Assembly (NCBI GenBank): GCA_013397435.1
Contig: VZRG01000287.1
Span: 62,001 to 126,000 of the forward strand
DNA from: Erythrocercus mccallii
Taxonomy: Eukaryota > Chordata > Aves > Passeriformes > Dicruridae
Direction of reading: 5' to 3'
DNA length: 64,000 nt
The notes under the pieces are model-generated. The model was not told the origin of the DNA and made no database searches. It saw only the letters and a list, made by a program, of their open reading frames with translations. Each line of letters starts with the position of its first letter. The stretch's first letter is position 1. Both the position numbers and the translations under genes were made by a program. Below, in pieces: positions 37,171 to 48,800 of the stretch.

Positions 37171-40100
37171 AATTGCAGCTGTTCTGACAACCAGGACTGT
37201 CTGCAGCCCTTCTTTGGAGGGGGCAGATGCTTCACTGCAGATTTAAATAGAGCCAAGGCTCTGCCTGGGGGTGTGGTACAGCCAGCCCCAGCCTCTCCTG
37301 CCCGAGCTCTCAGCTGCCTGGATGTGAGCCAGCTGCTGTCAGGAAAGCAAAAAGCTCCCAGGCCATGCATGGCTGTTCTCCTGCAGGAGCACTAATGCAC
37401 TGATGTGCTTATGCAACTTCTGGTGGGGAGCAGGGAGAGGGGCTCAGGTCCTGCTGCGTGTTGACATCATCACAGTTTCTCCTCCCACGCTCGCATATTG
37501 ATGTTTCCCTTAGTTTGGGGTTTCCAGAAAGCTCCTGAGATGGTTCAGCCTGAGAAATCTGAACCTCTGTGTTTTATCCCCGACACTGAAATCCCTCTTG
37601 CCTTGGTTCACATTCTCTGCATGGTAATTTTTTTAGGGGTATCCTGAGCTCCTCTAAAGATTCAGAGGTCCTTTCATGGGAAGCCAAATGCAAATGGCAA
37701 AAATGGCTCATTATTAACAGAATTTTCCTAGTTCCAGGATAGGAAAGGAGCACAGACTGCTGTAATTCCCACAAATTAATATTTCCCATGTTCTTTCGGT
37801 TTTCAGGGTAACACATCAGTTTAAAAACATTTTTTTGATAAATCCAGAGGCACAAAATCAATTGATGCTCTGGATCTGGGGCACAACCTGCTTCCAGGTG
37901 ACCACTTCCATGGGGAAGTGGTTGTCCTCAATGGAAATCATTGCTTATCTTTGCCTTTGCAAAACTTGCCACTTTATCTCAGGGAGCTGTGTTCTTTTAA
38001 GTGTGAATTAAATGCGCCTCTGGAATTAGCTGATGCTCTCCATTGGCTATAGAAGGGGAATGGGTGCTTGGCTTTCACTCAACACCTGCCCTAAATATCT
38101 GTGAAGTGACTTTGAGTTTAAGATTTTGGCAGGCATTGGTGACTTGTGCTGCTGGACACAGATGTGACACAGGGCTCTGATGTGCCACTGAATTCAGGCT
38201 TTTTTTATTACCATTAACATTTGATTAGATACTGTTGCTTGCAAAAATAATTAATCTCAAAATTAGGAGGAAATCAGTAGCCAATGACCTTCTCACATCA
38301 ATTCTGTGCTCCTGTGACTCTAAACTTATGGTTATTTGTGCTGAGTTTTTGCTGTGAGTTTCAGTGACAGAGAAGCATCCACTGTAGAAAATGCTGTGTA
38401 AAACCTGTTTTACACCTTGGCTAAGTCAGATCTCTGCCAGGTCTGTGTTTCTTCCATGCAATGATCTATCCCAGACCTCAGCATAACTTAATTAATGCTG
38501 CATTTCTCCTTAATGTTTCCATCAGCAATTCACAGCAGTTGGCTGCAAAGTGTTCCATCAATAAATCCTCACCCAATTCCTGCTTTACGATGTAGAGAAA
38601 CCTCTGGATTTGGGACTCAGATGTTTGTTTCAGTCCCCACCTGTGGAAGGCAGGGCAGGATGTGGAGGCACAGTCCCATAAGGAAGGGCTGCTTGCCCTG
38701 CAGCTGGTGGTGGGATTCCCCTGGGAGATCTGGGATAACGCTGGTGGCAGCGCCCTTGGAAGGTGTCTGGATGGAGGTGGGAGTGCGTGGAGGGGATGAC
38801 CCCTGCCAGCTGCCTTTGTGTGCAAATCCACACCCCCAGGACCACACAGGACCCAAAACACCTTTTGGGTGACCTCTCTAAGTGCAATCCAGTCACTCTC
38901 GCTACGATTCTTACACCATTGTGCTGTTATCCTCAATTTGCCCGCGTTCCTGCCTTGCTTCTATCTTTTTGTTTTCTCCCCTCTGCTCTTCTCTGTGCCA
39001 GAATGGCTGTGGAGAGCGTTCAGTTTCACTTAGTTGTGATTTCAGGGAAATCCTTCTTGACGTGCAGAAGCAGCGAGGTTGGGGATTTTGTTCCCTGTGC
39101 TTTTTCTGAAGTGTGTGCATTTCCTTGCACGCTGCTCTGTTGACTGTACACAGGCTTGGCTCCTCAAGAGACAGGAAGGAATATTGTTTTGGTCTCCAGA
39201 CACTTTGCAATGTCACAAGCTCTTTGTGCAACACATTTAAAATTTAAGAGTGAGAAAAATGAGGATATGTGTAGTATGGACTATGCAACACAGCAACGAC
39301 TTCTGGTGATTTTCCATCTTAAATATGAACTTCACTATAACTTAATTGTTATTTTTTTATTCTCTTCCCTTAGCTCCAGGTTCCATATCAACATCACAGC
39401 ACCATTCAATTCCTGCTTGCTGAGACAGATTTAATTTGGGGTCAGAGTCAGGAATTCAGTGGATTTACTCCTGTGTAAGACCACAGTGAAGAGGAAATTG
39501 CAGTTTTTCAACCTTGGCTCCTATTCCTAGGCTCTCTTCTAGATTTTTTCTCAAGAAACTTACACTTGAGGAGTCTGATGGATATCTGCTAATGCATTGT
39601 TGGTGTATGTCTTAAAATTTAAACAAAATATGTAGGTTAAAAGAAAAGGCTTATTGATAAATTAAATTATCTCTTCCATTGGAATGAGCTGTTTTTAAAA
39701 AATAGAAATTAGACTGTGGTGGGAAATGGTCAAGGAAAGATCTGAGTTATAAAAATCACAGTGTAATCAGCACAGAGTGCTGCTGTTGAGAAGGTATTTT
39801 TGACCTGATATTGATAATTGTTGCAACAATAAGTAGAAATTTATCTTCCCTTCCCCCATTCCAAGCAAATTAAAATACAATTTTCATCTACATCCGTGGA
39901 ACTGGTTGGGATTTTTTTTTATTTTGACACATATTTTTTCACTGTTCTTGGCTCTGTTTAAACAAAGTCTAGCAAAACCCTGAATAGCTGTAAATTCTTT
40001 AATTTACCAGGTTACATACTTGCTTTCAGTCCCTGCCTTCAACTTCAGCTTCTTCATTATCTACCTGGAGTCTTCTGTGTGCAAAACCGATTTAAAAATA

Positions 40101-40446
40101 TGCAATTCCAGATGGAAGGATTACAACACTTTTATCCCTCACTGTGCCCTCTTCTTGAGCACAGACGCATCTCTAGCATTTAGAAAGGGCCTTTTCCTGA
40201 ATATTTCTTTTCTGTATTCTCAATTATCATTTAACTGAGAGAACAGAAAAGACACAAAATTCTGGAAAAACAGAAAAGAAACTAATTTCCAAGATTTCAC
40301 AAACCACTTCATCTTGTTAGGAAAAAATTATAAATTGGTTTGACTGGGAAATAAGAGAGGTCTCAGCGGGTTTATGTTGCTGTGATAATCTGAAGCTATT
40401 GAGCATTGTGGGATGTGTCTCCAATAGCCAACCAATATATTTTTGG
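37171..40446. other. Unassigned DNA
   Basis: No recognised repeat or gene in 3.3 kb. The longest open frame outside known repeats (38478-38936, minus, 152 residues) is here. It has no recognisable domain, and competing frames are open in other phases over the same GC-richer patch, so I do not call it. Confidence 0.45.
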
Positions 40447-40705
40447 CAAATCACAGAATCCTTAAAGTTGGAGAAGACCCTCAAGATTATCAAGTCCAAC
40501 CTTTGACCAAGTACCACCCCTCCCATCAAACCATTTTGTGAAGGGCCACACCTACTTAAACACCCCCAGGGTTGGTGGCTCCACCACTGCCCTGGGCAGC
40601 TGTGCCAATCTTTCACCACTTTTTTAGTGAAGAAATTTTTTTTAATAACCAGCCTGAACCTCCCCTGGCAGAACTTGAGGACATTTGACCTTGCCCTGTG
40701 AAATG
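40447..40705 (-). mobile_element. CR1 LINE fragment, Y-type-like
   Basis: CAAATCACAGAATCCTTAAA, then CACCACTGCCCTGGGCAGCT, then AGCCTGAACCTCCCCTGGCA and AACTTGAGGACATTTGACC. Antisense, 5'-truncated, moderately diverged. The 157-residue minus-strand frame over it is repeat-derived. Confidence 0.9.
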
Positions 40706-40889
40706 GCTCATTAGGTGACATCCTGTAAGGAGAAATTACTTTCTGTTGCCTGTTTGATCCACACTGGGTCTTTCTTGTATCATGAATCAAGGTGGAGTCA
40801 TTCTTTCCTCACTCACATCTCGTTTTGGTTTCTTTCTTTTAGCAAAGAAGAATGTAATATTTTCTGTTTAATACCTTTGTTGGACAGGG

Positions 40890-41490
40890 ATGGCTAGAAG
40901 TGTGTGCAAAGCTCCAGATGAGAAAACAGCTGCTTTGGAAGGCACAATTAACATTTCCTAATGGCTCCTTGAAGCATTAAACCTGAAGCCTCCAGAATCA
41001 CATTTGTCTTTTTGATGGCTTTGCCATGTCAGTGCCTCAGAGCCTTCCTCTGACTGACCAATACACCCTGTCACGTTTTCCCCTCAGCTGTTTGCACTGG
41101 AAATCTTGAAGCTTTACTAAATTAATAGTTCCTAATCTCCAAATGTGTTGCCTTGTCACTTCTAAGTGTTAAATCTCATCCCATTTCTCTTATTCCAGTT
41201 CCCATTCAATTACTTCAGTAGACTGAATGCCTCTGTGTCAGTGATGCTTCTTGTCATCAGTTTAATTAGTATGCTCTCAGTTTTGCCAAGTTTATTAGTG
41301 AAAGCATTACCAAGATTATTGTCAGCACCCAATACTTGTAACTGTCCTCAGAAAATCACTTTTCTTCTTCAGCCCAGTCCACTGACATCCTCTTACTGCC
41401 TCTCATCCTCTTACTTACCTTGCAGCTACAGTTCCTTGCTTGTTCTTCCATTGAACTTTCTCTGGAACACCTTATTAAAAATTTCCCTTC
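40890..41490 (-). mobile_element. Ancient L3/CR1-like LINE relic
   Basis: Conserved-order patches of an old amniote CR1/L3 element lie in antisense. AGCTCCAGATGAGAAAACAG near 40910 matches the CTCCAGATGAGG block. CCAGAATCACATTTGTCTTT near 40992 matches CAGAATCACATTAGC. AAATGTGTTGCCTTGTCACT followed by GTTAAATCTCATCCC near 41140-41180 matches the AAATGTAGCACTTTGCA...TTGAATTTCATC block. CATCAGTTTAATTAGTATGC near 41256 matches the ATTTGATTAGCATTCC block. Boundaries are approximate. Confidence 0.6.
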
Positions 41491-41744
41491 TATTTAAATA
41501 AGCTAATCTAACATCTAAACCAGCAGTTTCCAAGAGATGAGTGTCTGTGACAACAAAGGACTCGTTTCCATATCAGTGGCAAAGAAGGATATGCTTTTCC
41601 TTTTATGATATCAAGATTCCTAACTGATGGCATGTGCCAGGCAGAGTCCCATCCCCTTGGAAAGGCAGCTTTGAGTACGAGGTTGGATGACACATATCTT
41701 ATCTCTGAGATTGTTCAAAAAGAACTTCTTCCATGATAAAGAGA

Positions 41745-41942
41745 ATCAGACTTGAGAGACAGGGAAAGGAAGAGAGCTCCAAGTCCTGGCTATGAGGATG
41801 GGTTTCCAAATGGGCTGCACAGAGAAAGGCTGGACAAAGCCTTGCATAACTTGGTCTGACCTCAGAGTTGATCTTGCTTTAAGCAGAGACTCCTGATCAT
41901 CCTTCCAACCTGAATGTTCCCAGCACCCTATGATCCCACACA
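41745..41942 (+). mobile_element. CR1 LINE 3' fragment, diverged subfamily
   Basis: GCTGGACAAAGCCTTGCATA, then CTTGGTCTGACCTCAGAGTT, then CTTGCTTTAAGCAGAGACTC, then CCTTCCAACCTGAATGTTCC follows the sense 3' UTR of an older CR1 subfamily. It ends CCCTATGATCCCA, close to the usual ATTCTATGATTCT. Confidence 0.8.
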
Positions 41943-42352
41943 TTGTTTTACACAACCTTCCTAAAAATGGTATCTGATCTCCAGAATATCCACATCACCA
42001 GCGGAGAGAAAGACAGTTCTCCAAAGACAAAGCTTCCTCTATAGAGACCCACAGTTAAAATTAATTGACCCCCACTGAGGTTTTTTGAATGGATATGTTT
42101 TCTTATTTGCAGAACTGAGAATGTGATAAAAAGGAAAGGTGTCTGACACCTGCTGCAGTTTTTACAGGAGGTTTGTCGGTTTATTTATTTATTTTTTCTA
42201 TTTTCCCCACTATAATTTGACATGAAAAGCTCCTTCCACTACTCTGCCTAGAATGGTTATGAAAAAGCTTTCTGCATGTACATGTTCAGAGAACATAAAA
42301 TAAAGTGGCCTGAATTGCTGGGAGCAAACCTCAAGCTCCTCACAGGCACCCA
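41943..42352. other. Unassigned DNA
   Basis: No recognised feature before the 39-bp tandem duplication. Confidence 0.45.
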
Positions 42353-42430
42353 GAACAAACCACTGTGTGCACGTAACACACCACAGTGTCTGAACAAACC
42401 ACTGTGTGCACATAACACACCACAGTGTCT
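42353..42430 (+). repeat. 39-bp tandem duplication
   Basis: Two 39-bp units (42353-42391 and 42392-42430) differ at one base (ACGTAA versus ACATAA). Each unit contains the inverted pair CACTGTG and CACAGTG, so each could fold as a 7-bp-stem hairpin. Confidence 0.95.
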
Positions 42431-43258
42431 GCACTCTTTCCCAGCCTATAAACTCTGACTGTGGAGGGAAACCATGGAAAAATATCACCATGGGATAGGG
42501 GGTTGCTGAGGCTGTGATTGCCTGGAGCTAAGGGCTGAAATGTCTTCACATAGCACTGAGACAACTTTTTTTTCCCCTCTGTCCTGAGGGCAATATTTCA
42601 CTCTGCAGTTCCTCAAAACAAAAGGCCAAAGAAATATTACGACAAGTCCCCCAGTGATTTTCTTGCCACACAAACCCATATAGTCCCCATGGTTTTATTC
42701 CATTTCCTTTTAAACACCAGCTGCTAATGAATAACGGGCAGGTTGAATGTGTTTCATATATGGAATAGAAAATAACTAGATGAACAAAATGCTTAGGCTG
42801 TAAAGCCAAATAAGTAAAACTCAGGAAATGCCACAGTTTAAGCTGTTCATGCAACTTGACCTTGACTTTGTTGTGGCTGGGCTCTGGGTTGCAGTTATTG
42901 CGTGCTATTTTCCAAAGGCATATGTTGCAATTAGGCTGTTTCATTCTGCTTCTCTCTGCCCCCACTAACAAGTTTCACATTTCCAAAAAAGCTCTGCTTA
43001 TTTTCACTCTGAGTCCTCAAGCCTTCTTGTGCCTCTTACCCTCAACTTCTGTCTGTCCCCAAAAATGAAATAAAATTAAATAAATCAATAACCCAACCAA
43101 TGAAAGTAGGGATAAAGTACCCCTTGCATATTTTTTTCTGTGAAATTAGGAGAGCCAGAGGTGTTGCTTATTTGAATGTGACCCTTGTGTGAGAAAGCTG
43201 TGATTGGAATTAAGTGGAAGGTGGCAGTAGAAATCTTTACATTGGTCCACAGGTCCTC
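42431..43258. other. Unassigned DNA
   Basis: No gene or interspersed repeat is seen. Confidence 0.45.
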
Positions 43259-43562
43259 TGGAAAAAGCAGTGCTCTCCATTGGAAAAAAGGCAGTGTCCT
43301 CCATTGGAAAAAGCAGTGTCCTCCACTGGAAAAAGCAGTGCTCTCCATTGGAAAAAAAAGGCAGTGTTCTCCATTGGAAAAAGCAGTGTTCTCCATTGGA
43401 AAAAAGCAGCGTTCTCCATTGGAAAAAAGGCAGTGTTCTCCATTGGAAAAAGCAGTGTTCTCCATTGGAAAAAAGCAGCGTTCTCCACTGGAAAAAAGGC
43501 AGTGTTCTCCATTGGAAAAAACAGTGTTCTCCATTGGAAAAAAGGCAGCGTTCTCCATTGGA
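43259..43562 (+). repeat. 23-bp minisatellite, 13 units, with 70-bp triplet order
   Basis: Thirteen units have the core TGTTCTCCATTGG followed by an A run and GCAG; the mean period is 23.2 bp. The A-run length and GCAG/GGCAG variants are not random. Units starting at 43364, 43433 and 43503 begin three consecutive triplets of 69-70 bp, each closed by a unit that begins CG, not TG. The first four units do not follow this order. The unit lacks stop codons in several frames, so long histidine/lysine/serine frames on the plus strand and asparagine/glutamate/phenylalanine frames on the minus strand are artefacts. Confidence 0.95.
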
Positions 43563-43764
43563 TTCCTGGTGTCTGGTGCTGCTGGGAGGGATTCAAACTC
43601 CAGCAATGAGTGCTGCTCTGGAGGCTGTGCTAAAATAACTCCCGAGGTTACAAAGAGTTTCTGACACTGTAGAGATAGGAATGGAACAAGGTACTGAATC
43701 ACAGCCCAGCTCCTTGACTGCAGAACTGCAGAACCCTTCAGCCAATTTTCTCACATAGAAACAC

Positions 43765-43922
43765 AAAGTCATGGAATGGTTTGGATCGGATGAGACCTGA
43801 AAGACAATCCACTTCCAACCACAGCCACAGGCAGCAGCATCTTCCACTAGACCAGGTTGCTCAGAGCTCTGTCCAGCATGGCCTTGGACACTTCCAGCAA
43901 TGGGGAATCCACAAACATCAAA
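43765..43922 (-). mobile_element. CR1 LINE 3' fragment
   Basis: AAGTCATGGAATGGTTTGGA, then CATCTTCCACTAGACCAGGT, then TGGCCTTGGACACTTCCAGC. Antisense and 5'-truncated. Confidence 0.92.
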
Positions 43923-44975
43923 CACTGGCATTACCCCAGGGATGACCATGATACAAATGCACTGACAAATCATCTTACCCTTCTCATATGGCAGTTTATG
44001 AACCTCTTGTGAAACTACCTCTCACAGACTTTTGAAAATGACATTTCCCTCTCCATCAGTTTTCGTTCTTGGCCTTGTAAACACATATGGAGGGAATTAA
44101 TTTTGCACAGTTATTGTCTGTCAGTTACTACTTTATGCGTCAAGAGGTTTATTTGGAAAATTAGGGTGCTGCTCCTTCAAGCACTAAGCAGATGTTCACT
44201 GCTCACAGTGAAGGCAGCCCCTGAAATCCATTAAATTATTTGTATGTGGGAGGCTAAACAAACCTGCCTGCATTTGCAGGAGCAGGGACCTCTTAGCTAA
44301 AAATAATGCATGTTTTGGATAAAAGTCCAAGATTTCCAGTTAAGACAGCTGGTTCAGAACTTATCATAAAGATACTGTATTTTTTCTTTCTTTCTTTCCC
44401 AGTGATCTCCTATTAACCCTCTAATGGAAAAAGGAAAAGGGCAACAGATAGACCTAGACACAGAAATAGCAATGATAATTTGTCTGTTTATGTTCATATA
44501 ACCCCACCATATGGTGGCTCACCCTCCACAATGTTCTCCTCCCCCAGTCTGATTAAAATTGACTGAGAAGGGAGCTATGAATCTCTTTTTTTTTCTTGTT
44601 GGCATCACATATTGAAAGGTGACAGCTCTATCATATCATAGCAGCAAACCGTTGCCTGATGCCCGAGTCACACATTTCTCCAGGCTGACAGAACTGTTGT
44701 TATTCTTACACTTTTGGACACATGTGACCACATTGCAGAGCACATTGATGCTCCAATATGTTTAGAAATTTGTACTACTCACACATTTTAAGTGTCATTT
44801 TGGAGCTATTTCAATGCTGGGTTCCTTAGAATGGAGTGTAGACCCATTTAAAACATTCCTATTAATGCCTACCAGTCATTTTCAGACACTTGAATGTACA
44901 AATATTTGCTCTTTTCAACTAATTTTTTAAAACAGGCAAAGAAAGGACGTTTATGCTTTTTTTTTTTTCAAATAT
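43923..44975. other. Unassigned DNA
   Basis: I see no gene or recognisable repeat. Confidence 0.5.
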
Positions 44976-45064
44976 GATCACAGTCACAGAGTAGGTTGGG
45001 AGGAACCTTAAATACCATCTAGTCCCAGCTCCTCTGCTATGGGCAGAGACACCTTTCACTAGAA
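44976..45064 (-). mobile_element. CR1 LINE 3' terminal fragment
   Basis: ATCACAGTCACAGAGTAGGT, then GGAGGAACCTTAAATACCAT and GGGCAGAGACACCTTTCACT. Only the last ~90 bp of CR1 remain, in antisense. Confidence 0.9.
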
Positions 45065-46269
45065 AATTTGAATTTTAAATAACATTTAATATAGCCTTTA
45101 TTTTCTTTCTGATGGAAACAGGGTGGAACTGGAGGAGATCCCAAACCATGTCCCATGAGAAGAATCAGACTGTGTCACTGAAGTGCTTTGTGCCTCAGTT
45201 TCCTCATTTGCAGAGTAGAAATATTAATGACAGGGGTTTGGAGACATCATCCACAACAGAGCAAAGGCCAAATTTGTATTTATGCAGGAGAGGAGACTCC
45301 TTTAACCCCAGCTGTGACTCAAAATCCTGAGGAGATGGGTGAGGAGGGCACAGAGCCTTCTCTCCTCACTCAGGGAGGGCACAGCACCCTGAGCCAAGTG
45401 CACTCCTCCTGCGCTGTCAGTTCTGGTTTTGATTTTACCCAGGGCATTTCTAATTTCCTTGATTAGCACAGCTGAAATCCAGCTGGGAGCCCCTTCTCCT
45501 TCCCTCATGCCATGACTGAAATCTCTGCTGGTCAGGTTTTTCCAGCCTAATGGTCCCTGTTGAAATCACCTCTTGACTTCTGGCGGTGCCAAGGGCTTTG
45601 CAAAATCCTTTGTCCAAACAGAACACACTTCCCTAAACCTTTATCTTTATAACAGAGGTCTTCACATCTCTGCAAAATTCAGCTCTTTCCACAACAAGCT
45701 GCACATTCTAATTTTTCATGAACATCAAGTTTCCAGACTGCAACTGCAGATGAAGAAACAATTGTAACAAAGAAATCCCCAAAATAAAACCAGAAAGAAA
45801 AGGAAAAAGAAAGACCATTGTCTTTTCCATGCAGGTTTATTAGATATCTACCCATGCTGAAAGATTATAGAGTGAGTCCTCTTAAATCAAGCACAATTTT
45901 TCTCAGGTATTCATTTGTAGGAGACTACAATAAGAAATGGATGGCATAATTCGACTTTTTAGGCCTGAAAGTTGTTTAATGCCTTTGAAATGAAGGAGGT
46001 AGTGAAAGAAGGATTTTGGGAGGGAAAAAATAAGGAAACAATGGGAAAAACTGATTAATATTGTCATGACAAAATAGCTTCCTTCAGGGGACAACAAACT
46101 GGGTTGATGTACTGTGTGTACCAGAAGCTGAAAAGATTTGTGGAGCTTGAGGATTCAGTTGCTGCTTTTTCTGGAGTAATTTTTGTATCCTTCTTCTCCC
46201 CCACCCCAGTCAAGAAACCAAGTTAGTCCAGGGGTTTGGAAACCAGGGTGCTGCCTGCTGAAGTGATTC
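45065..46269. other. Unassigned DNA
   Basis: I see no gene or recognisable repeat. Confidence 0.5.
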
Positions 46270-46412
46270 ATGTGGCAATATTTGTAAAATCCAGGCTGAG
46301 TGGGGCTTGGAAAAACCTGGGATGGTGAAAGGTGTCCCTGCCCATGGCAGGGGGTGAACAAGATGGACTTTAAGATCTCTTCCAACTCAAATCATTCTGT
46401 CATTCTATGACT
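46270..46412 (+). mobile_element. CR1 LINE 3' fragment
   Basis: Sense CR1 end: CCTGGGATGGTGAAAGGTGT, then CCCTGCCCATGGCAGGGGGT, ending ATTCTGTCATTCTATGACTG. Confidence 0.93.
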
Positions 46413-48479
46413 GAAATTTTGATGTGAAGAAGAAAATCTTACCCGGACTGCCAAACACATCTCTGCACATTTCCATTTATCTTAAATCTGTTTCTTCACA
46501 GTCTGTGGACCAAAAATCAGGGGCTTGATTCTGTACAACAAAGTAACACCCAGTTAGGAAAAGCTCTGCAAATGAGGTGTTAAGGACTAAGGGTGAGGCT
46601 CAGGCAGTAGATGGTCCCACTTTGGAGACATCTGAACTCCTTTGAGTTCTCCAGGAAAACTTCAGAGGCTTCTGAACTCAGAGGCCTCAGTCTGTAACCT
46701 GGCACAGCATCAGGAACAGAAAACTGAATTGAGGTGTTAAGGATGGGAGATCACCTTGAGGTTCCTTGACTTCTTGGTTTGTTGTCTCTTCCTTGACATA
46801 ATGCTGTTGGCTTTGCTGAGGGGTTCAGGCAACATCAGACCAGACTTCTTCCTCTGCAGTGACAAAACTCATGAAAGTGAAAAATGAAATATTTCCCTGC
46901 TTATGCTTTATTTTTATTTCGCTTTTTGTTTTTCCCTCTAAAAGAAGAGTAAGGCTTCAAAATGAAACAAACTGCCTCCAAGCCAGGATGCTGTAGAAGC
47001 TGGTATATATCCTTAGGCAGATTAATGAACCTTTGGGTCAAGTTTTGAACCTTCCCTGTAGGTGGTGACAATTTCCAGAGCCTCCACCTTGCAGCTTCAT
47101 CCTTTTATAACCACCTCTTTCCCCTCACATCTACAATTTTTTATTCAAACCTTTACCCATTAAAGATAAAAATGAAAAGACAAAATCAAAGTGCAATACT
47201 CTTGTGAAATGACTAATGTGATTAGTGTTATCATAAAGAAGAGGTAGTGGAGCTGCAGTTTTGATCTCTCCCTACCTTGGGAGCCCTAGACATATTGAAC
47301 AACAGGTTTTAAGATCTCATGTTCTTGGGCAATGGGTCTTGCCTTTTGAAGTGCTTCATTTTTTCCCACCTCTTCCCTCCTCTCTCTCTCTCTTTTTTTT
47401 TTTTTCCTTTGGGTGGGCAGGCAAACCAGAGAAAACCAGTCTAGATTTTTTCACAGTCTCTTACTGAAACTGTGACGGCCCTCACAGTTTGCAGTGTGAC
47501 CACCAGGATCAGGACTGTGTGTTTTGAGCTGTTGGTTTTGTGTTGAACATGGTGATAACTCTTCCCTGAGTCCCAGGGTGCTTTATGGATGTAAAAGGGC
47601 AATCCCTGTTTTACAGCTGGGATATCTGAGGTGCTGGGGGGTTAAGAAACCGCTTAATTTAGTGCAGTAAGTAATGGAGCTAGGAATGAATATTCACATC
47701 TCCAGGCTCCCATGCACTTATTTTGGAAATGAAATAAAAAAATATAAAATGCACAAGAAAACAATAGAATCATAAAATAGCCTGGCCACCACCACCATCT
47801 CCATCTGCCAATTCTGCTCAGTGCAGAATAAAACCATTTTTTTCTTATTGCTCCCTGGAGTGCTGTTTGTCATCAGCCTTGGTGAACTTTTCTCCCGTTT
47901 TTCTCAGTGTTAATCACAATGGTGGTGGCTCTAAACTGTATTTGAAGGGCTAAAATCTGTGCTTTGCCAGGGGGTTTGTGCTCGCAGTGCTTGCTTGAAG
48001 TCCGTGAAGTTCTCACAAAGAAATTTGATCAATGCAAGTGGTTATTAACTAATTAGTAAAGACTTTAGGTGTTAATCTAGAAATCTGTCTGAATCGAGGT
48101 GAGTGCAGGATGGAGTCACAGCATCATGTCCTGTTCTTATGGGGACAGGAAATGCGAAGAGCTCCTCTGAGTTGAGGTGTTTACAGGGCAGGGAGTTCAC
48201 CTCTGAGTTAGTCCTTGAGCATCCCTTTAGAGCCAACTGAGAGAAAGAAATGCTCCTACAATGAATCATTTATCTCACCACACTTGGACAGCTGAAATCC
48301 ACGCTGTGATGGTCTGCATTGTAAATTCCTGTCAGAGCCATTTAAATGACCAACACACATCTGGAAGCTGCCACTACTTAAAGTCCAAACTTAGAAGGAA
48401 AGTGAATCCCAAACGAAATTATTTTATCTACACAACTGGATGTGGCAATCAGTGCTGTGGTTAATGGTTATGGTGGTGT
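46413..48479. other. Unassigned DNA
   Basis: I see no gene or interspersed repeat. A short CT run followed by poly(T) lies near 47381-47405. Confidence 0.5.
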
Positions 48480-48555
48480 TTGGTCAAAGGTTGGAGTTAA
48501 TACTCTTCGAGGTCTTTTCCAACCTTAATAATTCTGTGATTCTCTGATTTATTTC
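48480..48555 (+). mobile_element. CR1 LINE 3' terminal fragment
   Basis: GAGGTCTTTTCCAACCTTAA then ATTCTGTGATTCTCTGATTT: the sense CR1 terminus with its 8-bp end repeat. Confidence 0.88.
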
Positions 48556-48661
48556 TTGGTTTGTTATAAATATTTTATTTTCCCCAAGTTTATGTAATTT
48601 CTATACATGTTTTTACTTTTGGGTGGAGAAACAACTATAAGAAATAAAAGCTAATGAGAGA

Positions 48662-48800
48662 AAAGGGTTGGAAGGAACATAAAAGGATCATCTAGTCCAA
48701 GTCCTGGCCCTGCACAGGACAGTCCCAAAAATCCCTGAGAGCATTGTCCAATTGGGCTCTGACAGCCTTGGGGCTGTGATCCCGTCCTGGGCTTAGAGAT
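48662..48800 (-). mobile_element. CR1 LINE fragment, different subfamily
   Basis: GGGTTGGAAGGAACATAAAA, then CCCTGCACAGGACAGTCCCA, then CCCTGAGAGCATTGTCCAAT and CAGCCTTGGGGCTGTGATCC. Antisense. The CCTGCACAGGACAG block marks a subfamily seen nowhere else in this window. Confidence 0.88.

Noticed and set aside
43085..43702. Frames of 119-205 codons on both strands with repeated peptide motifs
   Set aside because: They are produced by the stop-free 23-bp minisatellite; the repeated peptides simply mirror the DNA repeat.
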